DNA from: Serinibacter arcticus
GTDB lineage: Bacteria; Actinomycetota; Actinomycetes; Actinomycetales; Beutenbergiaceae
Direction: 5' to 3'
Length of the DNA stretch: 64,000 nucleotides
NCBI RefSeq assembly: GCF_003121705.1
Contig: NZ_PYHR01000002.1
Location: 1,612,001 to 1,676,000 of the forward strand
The first letter of the stretch is position 1; each line of letters opens with the position of its first letter. Below, in pieces: positions 1 to 8,455 of this stretch. The notes under the pieces were generated by a model. That model was not told where the DNA came from and did not search any database. It saw nothing but the letters and a program-made list of their open reading frames with translations. Made by a program: the position numbers and the translations under genes.

Positions 1-152
1 GCCTCTTCGTCTCGCACTACGTCCTCGGGTTCACCTCGACCCTCGCGGACAACATCGCGGGCAACGGGATCGGGCTCGTCCTCGGCACGCTCTTCCGCTA
101 CGTCGTCTACCGGCGCTTCGTGTTCAACCACGCCGATCCCGCAGCCCGCTGA
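1..152 (+). CDS. GtrA-like membrane protein, C-terminal end (partial)
   Basis: Only the last 49 residues are in the window, read in frame 3 and ending at a TGA at 150-152. They hold a hydrophobic segment followed by the sequence GTLFRYVVYRRFVFNHAD. A glycine-rich helix running into an arginine-rich tail with a RF(V)F end is typical of GtrA/DPMS-type small flippases, which have four membrane helices and are thought to move polyprenyl-linked sugars across the membrane. The stop lies about 50 bases before a processive glycosyltransferase on the same strand, so it probably belongs to the same surface-glycan locus. Family assignment rests on a short tail, so it is moderate. Confidence 0.6.
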   Translation, partial: LFVSHYVLGFTSTLADNIAGNGIGLVLGTLFRYVVYRRFVFNHADPAAR

Positions 153-203
153 CGCGGTCCGCCGACCACCTCTCTCATCGCGACCGTGCCCGGAAGGACC
201 CCC

Positions 204-1727
204 GTGCCCCTCGTCATCGCGCAGGACGACGCCCCCGTCCTCACCCCGATCGACCCCGCACCTCTCCCCACCCCCGTGCCGGCAGGCCCGAACCGCGGTC
301 CCGCGGACGTCGAGGTCGTCGGACAGGTCGTCCAGTGGTGGCAGGGCTCCTCACCCCTGCAGCTCGTCGGCTACGGCCTGATCGTGCTCGTCGCGCTCGT
401 CCTGACGGCGATCGCCCTCACCACGCTGTGGTGGATGCTCCACGCGTGGCGCAGCACCTCGGCGCTCACCGCCACGGGCTTCCGCACGGCCAACGCCAAC
501 GAGCGCACGCCGACGCTGTCCTTCACGCTCCTCGTGCCCGCCCGGCACGAGGAGGAGGTGCTGGCCCACACGCTCGAGCGCCTCGTCGAGCAGGACCACC
601 CCGACGTCGAGATCATCGCCATCGTCGGCCACGACGACCCGGGCACCGAGGCGGTCGCCCGCTCCGTGGCCGACCGCTTCCCCGACCGGGTGCGCGTCGT
701 CGTGGACGACTCCGTCCCCAAGAACAAGCCCAAGGCGCTCAACCTCGCCCTCCAGACCTCGCGCGGCGAGATCGTGGGCGTCTTCGACGCCGAGGACGAG
801 GTCCACCCCCAGCTGCTGCGCCTCGTGGACGAGCGGTTCGCGACCACCGGCGCCGACGTCGTCCAGGGCGGCGTGCAGCTGATGAACATCGAGACGTCGT
901 GGTGGTCGCTGCGCAACGTGCTCGAGTACTACTTCTGGTTCCGCTCCCGCCTGCACTTCCACGCCGAGCAGCGGTTCATCCCGCTCGGGGGCAACACCGT
1001 CTTCCTGCGCACCGACCAGGTCCGCGACGCCGGCGGCTGGGACGCCGAGTGCCTCGCCGAGGACTGCGAGATCGGGGTGCGGCTGTCCAGCCAGGGCGCT
1101 CGCGTCGTCGTGGCGTACGACCCCGAGGTCGTCACCCGCGAGGAGACGCCGGGCTCGCTCCCCTCGCTCTACAAGCAGCGCACCCGCTGGAGCCAGGGCT
1201 TCCTGCAGGTGCTGCGCAAGGGCGAGTGGAAGAAGCTCCCCGGCCGCAGCCAGCGCCTGATGGCGCGCTACATGCTCTCGATGCCGTTCCTCCAGGCCGG
1301 TACCGGCCTGCTGATCCCGATCTCGCTCGCGCTGGTGCTGTTCGCCAAGGTGCCGACGCCGATCGCGCTGATCTCATTCCTGCCCCTGGTCCCCACCGTG
1401 ATCGTGCTGTGCGTCGAGGTCGCCGGGCTCGGGGAGTTCGGCCGCGTCTACGACCGCAAGGTCCGGATCCGTGACTACGTCCGCCTCGTGCTGGGCACCT
1501 TCCCGTACCAGGTGTTCCTCGCCCTCGCGGCGGTCCGCGCCGTCGTCCGGGAGACCCGGGGCGAGCGCGGCTGGGAGAAGACCGAGCACGCCGGCGCCCA
1601 CATCGACCGGAGCGCGGGCGTCCCGTCCCTCTCCGCCCCGTCCCCGGCCGCCTCGAGCACCGACGCCTCACCGACCGCCACGTCCGACACCACCGCCCCG
1701 GTCACCGCCGGCGCCGCGAGGAGCTGA
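204..1727 (+). CDS. processive family 2 glycosyltransferase (cellulose/hyaluronan-synthase-like)
   Basis: Membrane glycosyltransferase predicted to polymerise a beta-linked polysaccharide from a nucleotide sugar. I chose the GTG at 204 because GGAAGGA lies 5 bases upstream; a GTG at 186 would add six residues. The 507-residue product has one membrane helix at about 58-85, a GT-A domain from about 105, the acidic DAED motif near 195, the catalytic ED in LAEDCEIG near 284 and the processivity motif QRTRW near 324. Two to three further helices follow between about 355 and 460, then a Ser/Thr/Ala/Pro-rich tail. The D, D, D, QxxRW set is that of cellulose- and chitin-synthase-like enzymes. A GH8 glycanase lies downstream, as in cellulose operons. 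The actual sugar cannot be read from the sequence. Confidence 0.88.
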   Translation: MPLVIAQDDAPVLTPIDPAPLPTPVPAGPNRGPADVEVVGQVVQWWQGSSPLQLVGYGLIVLVALVLTAIALTTLWWMLHAWRSTSALTATGFRTANANERTPTLSFTLLVPARHEEEVLAHTLERLVEQDHPDVEIIAIVGHDDPGTEAVARSVADRFPDRVRVVVDDSVPKNKPKALNLALQTSRGEIVGVFDAEDEVHPQLLRLVDERFATTGADVVQGGVQLMNIETSWWSLRNVLEYYFWFRSRLHFHAEQRFIPLGGNTVFLRTDQVRDAGGWDAECLAEDCEIGVRLSSQGARVVVAYDPEVVTREETPGSLPSLYKQRTRWSQGFLQVLRKGEWKKLPGRSQRLMARYMLSMPFLQAGTGLLIPISLALVLFAKVPTPIALISFLPLVPTVIVLCVEVAGLGEFGRVYDRKVRIRDYVRLVLGTFPYQVFLALAAVRAVVRETRGERGWEKTEHAGAHIDRSAGVPSLSAPSPAASSTDASPTATSDTTAPVTAGAARS

Positions 1728-1728
1728 G

Positions 1729-3795
1729 ATGGCCCTGCTGATCGAGCACCCCACGCCGGGCGCCCCCGACGAGACCCCCACCGAGCTCCTGCAGCTGGCC
1801 GGCGGCCCGACGACGACCCCGCGCGGGTCAGACGGGTCCGACGACTCCGACGGCCCTCGTCCCACCCGCCGCGAGCGCCTGCGCGCGATCCTTCCCGACG
1901 CCCTCTGGCTCGCCCCGCTGCTCGCGATCGGCGGCGTCGTCAACGGGATCGGCCTGTTCCGGGTGCCGCAGTTCATCGACGACGAGGGCACCTACACGGC
2001 CCAGGCCTACGCCGTCGAGCGCCTCGGCGAGCTCACCCACTACACCTACTGGTACGACCACCCCCCGCTGGGCTGGCTCCAGATGGCCGGCTGGACCAAC
2101 CTGACCGGCGCGTTCGACCGCTACCCCAGCGCCGTCATGGCGGGCCGCGAGACGATGATGGTGGCTCTCCTCGCCGCCACGGTCCTGCTCTGGACGCTCG
2201 TCCGACGGATCGGGGCGCCGCGGATCGTCGCGGCCGTCGCCGTCCTCCTCTTCACGGTCAGCCCGCTGGCCGTGCAGTTCCACCGCACCGTCTACCTCGA
2301 CAACATCGCCGTGGTGTGGATCCTGCTGGCGTTCGTGCTGGCCACCGCCAGGCACCGCCAGCTCGGCGCGTTCGTCGCTGCGGCCGTCGCGGCCGGGATC
2401 GCGGTCCTGACCAAGGAGACCTTCCTCCTCATGGTCCCGTTCGTGTTCTGGGTCATGGTGCGAGGCGCCGCCCCCACCACCCGGCGCTACACCCTGACCG
2501 CCGCCGGCGCCGTCCTCACGCTCACGGGGATCGGCTACCTCCTGTTCGCGCTCCTCAAGGGCGAGCTCGTCCCCGGCATGAACCGCGTCAGCCTCTGGGA
2601 CGGCATCGCCTTCCAGCTGCTCGACCGCGACCCCAGCGGCTCGCTGACCGACGCCGACAGCCTGGTGCGGGCCACGACCGACGTCTGGGTCGACCTCGAC
2701 CCGGTGTTCCTCGTGACGGGCGGCCTGACGATGGTCGTCGGCCTGTTCCTGCGCCGCACCCGGCCCTACGCCGCAGCGCTCGCGCTGCTCGTGCTCATGG
2801 TCGTGCGTCCCGGCGGGTACGTGCCCGTCCCCCACATGATCGGGATGCTTCCGCTCATGGCGCTGCTCGTGCCCGTCGTCGTCTGGACGGCGCTGCGGAC
2901 GGCCCGTCGGGTCCGCGCCCCCGGCACCCGGGCGGCGCGCACGCGTTCGGCCGCGGTGCTCGTCCCGACGGCGGCGCTCGCCGCCGCCGGCCTCGCGCTG
3001 GCGGTGCCGCAGTGGTCCAGCCAGCTGCGGGGCCAGCTCATCCCCGACTTCAACCAGCCCTTCGCCCAGGCGCAGGAGTGGGTCGAGCAGAACGTTCCGA
3101 CCGACTACCGGCTGCTCGTGGACGACGTCATGTGGGTCGACCTCGTGGAGGCGGGCTTCCCGCGCGAGAACGTCGTCTGGTACTACAAGGCCGACACCGA
3201 CCCCGCGGTCATCGCCCAGTCGCCCAACGGCTGGCAGGACTCGGACTACGTCATCACGACCGACTCGATGCGGACCTTCCCCTCGGAGTTCCCGCGCGTC
3301 CGCCAGGCGATCGACAACTCGACCCTCGTGGCGAGCTTCGGCGAGGGCGACCGCGCCGTCGAGGTCCGCCGCGTGCGCGCCGAGGGGATCGACGCGGCCT
3401 CCGCGAACGACGGCGCGGCGTCCGAGCGACGCGCCCTGCTGGGCCCGCAGCTCTCGACCAACCCGAACGTCGTGCTCGACGGCGTCGCCCCCGGCGACTC
3501 CGGCAGCGCCGACGACGCGGTGTCCTCCGGGCGATTGGACGACCGCCTCGCCGTCGCCCTCGCCCAGCTCGGCGCCGCCGGCCCGATCACCGTCGAGCTG
3601 CCCGCCGTGGTCGGCGAGGAGGACGGGGTGCTGCGCACGGCTCTGATCACCCAGCGCGACGGTGCCGCGCTCACCACGGACGCCGAGATCGAGCTGGCGG
3701 ACTGGTTCACGAACCAGAACCCCGGTTTCGCGCCGCAGTCGGTGACCACCACGGACGAGGGGCTGCTGGTGACCTACTCGCTCACCACACCGTGA
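1729..3795 (+). CDS. GT39/ArnT-like integral membrane glycosyltransferase
   Basis: A 688-residue membrane protein of the GT-C fold, which uses a polyprenyl-phosphate sugar donor outside the membrane. The ATG at 1729 follows the previous stop by one base, and GAGGAG lies inside the end of the upstream gene, so the two are translationally coupled. After a hydrophilic N-terminus of about 60 residues there is a first helix, then the loop FIDDEGTY (about 81-88), whose acidic pair is the conserved catalytic signature of the family, and HPPLGW near 110. Around ten hydrophobic segments follow to about 430, then a roughly 250-residue soluble C-terminal domain. The matching donor could be made by the mannosyltransferase at 6574. 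Acceptor unknown. Confidence 0.82.
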   Translation: MALLIEHPTPGAPDETPTELLQLAGGPTTTPRGSDGSDDSDGPRPTRRERLRAILPDALWLAPLLAIGGVVNGIGLFRVPQFIDDEGTYTAQAYAVERLGELTHYTYWYDHPPLGWLQMAGWTNLTGAFDRYPSAVMAGRETMMVALLAATVLLWTLVRRIGAPRIVAAVAVLLFTVSPLAVQFHRTVYLDNIAVVWILLAFVLATARHRQLGAFVAAAVAAGIAVLTKETFLLMVPFVFWVMVRGAAPTTRRYTLTAAGAVLTLTGIGYLLFALLKGELVPGMNRVSLWDGIAFQLLDRDPSGSLTDADSLVRATTDVWVDLDPVFLVTGGLTMVVGLFLRRTRPYAAALALLVLMVVRPGGYVPVPHMIGMLPLMALLVPVVVWTALRTARRVRAPGTRAARTRSAAVLVPTAALAAAGLALAVPQWSSQLRGQLIPDFNQPFAQAQEWVEQNVPTDYRLLVDDVMWVDLVEAGFPRENVVWYYKADTDPAVIAQSPNGWQDSDYVITTDSMRTFPSEFPRVRQAIDNSTLVASFGEGDRAVEVRRVRAEGIDAASANDGAASERRALLGPQLSTNPNVVLDGVAPGDSGSADDAVSSGRLDDRLAVALAQLGAAGPITVELPAVVGEEDGVLRTALITQRDGAALTTDAEIELADWFTNQNPGFAPQSVTTTDEGLLVTYSLTTP

Positions 3796-3905
3796 CGGCC
3801 CCAGCCGCCCGCGGCCCCCGCACCCCGACGACCGCACCACCCCGACCGCACGCCCCTCGAACCACCAGCCCGCCCGAGAACGCCAGGACGAGAGATGGAG
3901 TCCCC

Positions 3906-4817
3906 ATGACCACCACCCGCACCGCCCCGACCACCTCGACAGCGCCGGCCGCCCGCCGCTCCCGCACCACGTCGCGCGCCACCCGCGCCACCGTCACGCT
4001 CGGCCTCACGTTCGGCCTGGCGGCGCTCGGTGCCGCGGCCCCCGCCGCCGCCGCGCCCGCCGAGCCCGCCCCCGTGGACGGCTGGGTGCGTCTGGGTCAC
4101 TTCTCCCCCGACACCCCCGCGGTCGACGCGCGGCTCACCGCCGTCGCCGGCACGACCGACCTGACGTTCGAGGACGTCGGCTACGGGGACGTCTCCGGCT
4201 ACACCCGCCTGCCGCAGGGCACGTACACCGTCGCGATGATCCCGGCCGGCGCCCCCGAGGGCACCGACCCCGCCATCACCCAGACCTTCGAGGTCGTCCC
4301 CGGCGGCGCGGCGACGGTGGCGGCGGTCGGCCTCAACGCCGACCTGTCCGGCCGGGTCATCGCCGACGACCTCACACCCCCGGCCGACGGCCAGGCGCGC
4401 GTCCGTCTCATCCAGGCCTCCGTCTCCTCCCCCGAGGTCGACGTCACCACCGACACGGGGACCCCCATCGCCCGGGGCGCCGCGTTCGGTACCGCGACCG
4501 ACTACGCCGAGGTCGGCGCCGGTCGCTGGACGCTCGACGTCGAGGGGACGCAGTCCGGCACGGTCCAGGTGGACCTCCCCGCCGGCAGCGTCAACACGCT
4601 CGTCGTCCTCGACGACGGCGACCAGATCACGCTCACGACCCTCGAGGACGCGAGCGGACCGTCGGCGGCACCGCAGGGGGGTGTCGCCACCGGTGAGGGA
4701 GGTCTCGTGCTGGAGGCCGACCGCCGCACGGGCGCCGCGATCGCCGGTGTCGCCGGGGCCCTGGGCCTCGTCGTCGGTCTTCGCGCGCTCGTCCGTCGCC
4801 GTCCGGAGGTCGCGTGA
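3906..4817 (+). CDS. DUF4397 domain surface protein with C-terminal anchor
   Basis: A 303-residue secreted protein. The ATG at 3906 has a GGAG a few bases upstream. It has a long signal peptide with an AAAAPAEP cleavage region near residue 45, then a DUF4397 region (about 50-250) beginning GWVRLGHFSPDTPAVD, typical of this family of predicted beta-sandwich domains. The C-terminus carries GGVATGEGG, a hydrophobic stretch (AIAGVAGALGLVVGLRALV) and the basic tail RRRPEVA: the three-part layout of a sortase substrate, with an unusual motif in place of LPxTG. The next gene, overlapping by 4 bases, contains a class F sortase domain, so this protein is its likely substrate. Function of DUF4397 is unknown; it may be structural or carbohydrate-binding. 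Confidence 0.82.
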   Translation: MTTTRTAPTTSTAPAARRSRTTSRATRATVTLGLTFGLAALGAAAPAAAAPAEPAPVDGWVRLGHFSPDTPAVDARLTAVAGTTDLTFEDVGYGDVSGYTRLPQGTYTVAMIPAGAPEGTDPAITQTFEVVPGGAATVAAVGLNADLSGRVIADDLTPPADGQARVRLIQASVSSPEVDVTTDTGTPIARGAAFGTATDYAEVGAGRWTLDVEGTQSGTVQVDLPAGSVNTLVVLDDGDQITLTTLEDASGPSAAPQGGVATGEGGLVLEADRRTGAAIAGVAGALGLVVGLRALVRRRPEVA

Positions 4818-6516
4818 GGACCGCAGCTCGGACCGGGGTCCTCGCCGTCGCCCTGACCGGCGCGCTCGCCCTGGGGCGTGCGCGCCGGGTGACCCGGCGC
4901 CGGCCCCCACGACGCCCGCGGGTACCAGCGCCCCCGAGCCCGACCGGGCGCGCACCGCGGTCGAGGCCGGCGAGGACTTCCTCGCCACCTACGTCGACCC
5001 CGACGGCCGCGTCGTGCGCCACGACCAGGAGGGCGACACCGTCAGCGAGGGCCAGGCCTACGGGATGCTCGTGGCGGTCGGCGTCGGCGACGCCGAGACG
5101 TTCGACGCCACGTGGACCTGGACCCGCGACAACCTCCAGCGTGCGGACGGCCTGCTGTCCTGGCGCTGGGCGGACGGCGCCGTCGTCGACGACGAGCCCG
5201 CATCGGACGCCGACCTCGACGCCGCCCGCGCCCTCGTGCTGGCCGGCGAGCGGTTCGACGAGCCCGCCTACACCGAGGCGGCGACCGCGCTCGGGCAGGC
5301 GGTGCTCGACCTCGAGACCGCGGAGACGGCCCTCGGCCGGGTCCTGCTCGCGGGCCCGTGGGCCGACGTCGACCCCTACCAGGTCAACCCCAGCTACCCC
5401 TCCCCCGTGGCCACCCGGCTGCTCGCCGAGCTCGACGGCGACCCGCGCTGGGCCGAGCTCGACGCCGGGTCGCGCGCCGTCACCGCGGAGCTCACCACCG
5501 GCGGCACGCTGCCGCCGAACTGGGCCCAGGTGCACGCCGCCGACGGCCGCGTCGAGGCCATGCCCGGTCCGGACGGTCGCGGGGTGCTCTTCGGGTACGA
5601 CGCCGCGCGCACCCTCGTGCGGTACGTCGAGTCCTGCGACCCGGACGACCACGCGGCGATCGCGCCGGCCGTGGGCGCGCTCGAGCAGCAGGAGGTGCTC
5701 GCGGCCGAGCTCGACCTCGGCGGCGCCGCCCTGACCCAGGACCAGCACCCCGTCACCTACGTGGCGCGGGCGGCGATCAGGGCGCTCGACGGCGACCTCA
5801 CCGGGGCCGCGGCCGACCTCCGCGCCTCGGACGCGGTCGTGGAGGAGAACCCGACGTACTTCGGCGCGGCCTGGGCCGCGCTGGGTCGGCTCTCCCTCGA
5901 GACGGACCTGCTCGGAGGCTGCCCGCCGCTGGCCGGGGACGAGTCCGCCGCGGCGACGACGGACGGGGCGCAGGCCTCGCCGTCGGGCACCTCCGACGCG
6001 GAGGGCCGCCTCACCCTGCAGCCCCGCGCCGAGGGCGTCCCGACGGCGACCGGCCCGCAGCCGATCCCGGCCGCGGGCGTCGTCCCGACGACGGTGCGCA
6101 TCCCGGAGATCGACGTGACCTCCGCGCTGGAGGACCTCGTCCGCGACCCCGATCGGGTCCTCAACGACCCGGCGGTGCCGGAGGTCGCGGGCTGGTTCTC
6201 CGAGGGCACGGTGCCGGGGAGCGTGGGTCCGGCGGTGATCGCCGGCCACGTCGACTCCGGTGTCGAGGGCGCGATCTTCCGCGACCTCGACCGGCTCACC
6301 GCCGGCTCGGAGGTGCTCGTCGACCTGTCCGACGGCACGACGGCGACCTTCCGCGTCACGCACGCCGAGGTCGTCCCGCAGGCGCAGTTCCCCACGGAGG
6401 TCGTCTACGGCCCGGTCCCGGACGCGCAGCTCCGCCTCATCACGTGCCACACCTTCGACCGCGCCGCCGGCCGCTACACCCAGAACCTCGTCGTCTTCGC
6501 GACCCTCGTCGCCTAG
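4814..6516 (+). CDS. lipoprotein fusing a GH8 glycanase to a class F sortase (apparent frameshift near its start)
   Basis: Two enzymes in one chain of about 567 residues. From the GTG at 4814 (GTGA overlap with the DUF4397 gene) a signal peptide MRTAARTGVLAVALTGALAL is read, then the frame is lost at a GGGG run (4873-4876). One added G gives a lipobox LGAC and joins the long open frame that runs to 6516. Residues about 40-340 are a GH8 domain, with SEGQAYGM (acid Glu near 79) and DADLDAA (base Asp near 132). After an Ala/Thr/Gly linker, residues about 420-567 form a class F sortase: AGHVDS (His near 477), LRLITC (Cys near 543) and FDRAAGRY (Arg near 550). It has no transmembrane anchor of its own, which argues for a true fusion held by the lipid. 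GH8 enzymes cut beta-1,4-glucans and related polymers. The frameshift may be a sequencing error. Confidence 0.8.
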
Positions 6517-6573
6517 TCCGATCCGACCACCGCCCGACCTTCCCCCAGCACCGCCCACCCCCAGGAGCCGACC

Positions 6574-7368
6574 ATGACCGCCACCCGCCCCGAGGTCCAG
6601 CGACCCGTCGTCGTCGTGCCCACCTACGACGAGATCGAGAACCTGCCGGTCCTCCTCGAGCGCCTGCACGCCGCCGCACCGCAGGCGCACGTCCTGATCG
6701 TCGACGACGGCTCGCCCGACGGCACCGGCGTCCTCGCCCAGGAGCGCGCCGACGAGCTGCCCTGGGTCCACGTGCTGCACCGCACGAGCAAGGACGGTCT
6801 CGCGGCCGCCTACCTCGCCGGCTTCGCCTGGGCGCTGGCGCGCGACTACGACGCCGTCATGGAGATGGACGCCGACCTCTCCCACCACCCCGAGGACGTG
6901 CCGCGCCTGCTCGCCGCCCTGACGAGCGCCGACGTCGTGCTCGGCTCGCGCTGGGTGCCCGGTGGCGGCGTGGAGAACTGGCCGCTGCACCGCCGCGTCC
7001 TCTCGCGCGGCGGGTCCTTCGTCGCCCGGATCGCGCTCGAGATGTCGCTGCGCGACGCCACCGGCGGGTTCCGCGCCTACCGCCGTGACGCGATGACGCG
7101 CCTGGATCTGGCGAGCGTCGCCTCGCGCGGCTACGTGTTCCAGATCGAGCTGGCCCACCGCGCGCTGGACGCCGGCCTCGTCGTCACCGAGGTCCCGATC
7201 GTCTTCACCGAGCGCGTGCACGGCGTCAGCAAGATGAGCGGCGGCATCGTGCGCGAGTCGCTGACGCGGCTGACCTGGTGGGGCGCCGAGCGCCGCCTGT
7301 CCCGGCTCGCCGTCGCGGCACGCCGTCGTGGCGACCGCGGCCCGAGCCGGGCCGCGCAGGCGAGCTGA
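6574..7368 (+). CDS. polyprenol monophosphomannose synthase (DPM1-like GT2)
   Basis: A soluble GT2 enzyme of 264 residues that would transfer mannose from GDP-mannose to a polyprenyl phosphate, making the lipid-linked donor used by GT39 and related enzymes. It starts at an ATG with GGAG upstream. Seen in the sequence: VVVVPTYDEIENLPVLLERL at 9-28, VDDGSPDG near 43, EMDADLSHHP near 96-105, the GSRWVPGGGVENW loop and ATGGFRAYRRD, all characteristic of the Dpm1/Ppm1 catalytic domain. There is no C-terminal GtrA domain and no Lnt domain. It closes the plus-strand glycan locus and is followed by a strong stem-loop. Confidence 0.88.
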   Translation: MTATRPEVQRPVVVVPTYDEIENLPVLLERLHAAAPQAHVLIVDDGSPDGTGVLAQERADELPWVHVLHRTSKDGLAAAYLAGFAWALARDYDAVMEMDADLSHHPEDVPRLLAALTSADVVLGSRWVPGGGVENWPLHRRVLSRGGSFVARIALEMSLRDATGGFRAYRRDAMTRLDLASVASRGYVFQIELAHRALDAGLVVTEVPIVFTERVHGVSKMSGGIVRESLTRLTWWGAERRLSRLAVAARRRGDRGPSRAAQAS

Positions 7369-7412
7369 CGCCGCTCACCCCAGCGACCGCGCCACCCCCC
7401 ACCACCCCCGCC

Positions 7413-7491
7413 GCCCGTGAGGGCGATCCCTCCGCCGTCGCGACGATGCTCCCGGCGTCGTCGCGACCGCGGATGGATCGCCCTCGCGGGC
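7413..7491. terminator. nested stem-loop between convergent genes
   Basis: An outer inverted repeat of 17 bases (7413-7429 with 7475-7491, one G-T wobble) encloses a perfect 10-base repeat (7437-7446 with 7458-7467). It lies between the mannosyltransferase (+) and the acetyltransferase (-), so a bidirectional terminator is the simplest reading. There is no T-run. Confidence 0.6.
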
Positions 7492-7501
7492 GCTGGTGCG
7501 T

Positions 7502-8110
7502 TCAGTGCCGGGGGACGTAGCCCGTCCGGTCGGCGTCGGTGATCGTGCGCAGCACCCGGGCGGGGTTGCCCACGGCCACGACGCCGGCCGGCACGTCCTT
7601 CGTCACGACGCTGCCGGCGCCGATCACCGCGCCGTCGCCGATGCTCACGCCCGGAAGCACCGTCACGCCGCCGGCGATCCACACGCCGTCGCCGATCGTG
7701 ATCGGCCGGGCGGTGCACATGCCGCCGATGCGCTCGCCCAGGTCGAGGGCGTGGTTGGACGTGTAGAACCCGACCTTCGGGCCCACCAGCACGTCGTCGC
7801 CGATCGTGATGGGCGCGCCGTCGAGCATCACGCAGTCGAAGTTCCCGAAGAATCGCGCCCCGAGGTGGATGTTCACGCCGAACTCGCACCGGAACGTCGG
7901 TTCGAAGGTGGCCCCCTCCCCGACGCCGCCGAGCACCGCGCGCAGCAGCTCCTCGCGCTCGGCCGCATCGCCGCCGTAGGCCGCGTTGTACGCGTTCGTC
8001 GCCAGCACCGACGCGCCCCGGGCCGCGATCAGCTCGGGGGTGAGGTCGTCGTAGGGCTCCCCCGTGGCCATGTGGGCGAGCTGGGCGGCCAAGGTGCTCG
8101 TCGGCGTCAT
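7502..8110 (-). CDS. maltose/galactoside O-acetyltransferase family (left-handed beta-helix)
   Basis: A 202-residue acetyl-CoA-dependent sugar O-acetyltransferase. The N-terminal mac domain is seen as MATGEPYDDLTPELIAAR (residues 14-31). It is followed by hexapeptide repeats forming the left-handed beta-helix, with the catalytic His in FYTSNHALDL, and by the family ending ITIGDGVWIAGGVTVLPGVS then AVGNPARVLR. Length and motif order match Maa/LacA enzymes. The substrate sugar is not known. It stands alone on the minus strand; its ATG is 45 bases from the divergent broken gene. Confidence 0.9.
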   Translation of the reverse strand: MTPTSTLAAQLAHMATGEPYDDLTPELIAARGASVLATNAYNAAYGGDAAEREELLRAVLGGVGEGATFEPTFRCEFGVNIHLGARFFGNFDCVMLDGAPITIGDDVLVGPKVGFYTSNHALDLGERIGGMCTARPITIGDGVWIAGGVTVLPGVSIGDGAVIGAGSVVTKDVPAGVVAVGNPARVLRTITDADRTGYVPRH

Positions 8111-8155
8111 GCGACCATCCTCCCGCCCGCCTCAGACCCGCTGCTACGGTGCGCC

Positions 8156-8455
8156 ATGACCTCTGCCGGCCCAGCCCCCGCCCCTGGCCCGTTCCCCGAC
8201 GTCCTCGAGGTATAGGTCGACGCGCACAAGCTCCTCGCGTTCGACGGTCGCGTCCTGGAGCTCTTCGGCTGGGCGGACGCGCACCGCCTCCACATCTCCG
8301 AGCAGCCCCGCCTGGAGTTCGTTGACGAGGGGCGGCGAGAGACCCCGAGGATGCACGTCGTGACCGACCGGCGGACGTTCCGGTACGACTACGACCCGGC
8401 CCGGCGCCCCGACCTGGAGCGGCTCGACGCCGAGCTGCGGGCCGCCCGACCCTGA
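8156..8455 (+). pseudogene. small unknown protein interrupted by an in-frame TAG
   Basis: From the ATG at 8156 the frame reads MTSAGPAPAPGPFPDVLEV, then a TAG at 8213-8215, then continues without change of frame as VDAHKLLAFDGRVLELFGWA through to a TGA at 8453-8455. The second part looks like real protein: balanced composition, a plausible beta-rich fold and charged C-terminal helix. A -10-like TACGGT ends 5 bases before the ATG, as in leaderless genes. The whole would be about 98 residues. It is either a gene broken by a nonsense change (for instance CAG to TAG) or a shorter protein starting at a later codon such as the ATG at 8351. Family not recognised. Confidence 0.55.

Noticed and set aside
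4633-7221. An 862-residue minus-strand open frame across the GH8-sortase and mannosyltransferase genes
   Set aside because: Arg/Gly/Val/Asp-biased nonsense-free frame opposite clearly recognised domains.
6574-7368. Fusion of the mannosyltransferase to an apolipoprotein acyltransferase, as in some actinobacteria
   Set aside because: The gene has only the catalytic domain and is followed by a terminator-like stem, with no acyltransferase gene nearby.
8213-8215. TAG read as an amber-encoded amino acid
   Set aside because: No sign of pyrrolysine genes in the window and the expected context is missing; a nonsense change or later start is simpler.
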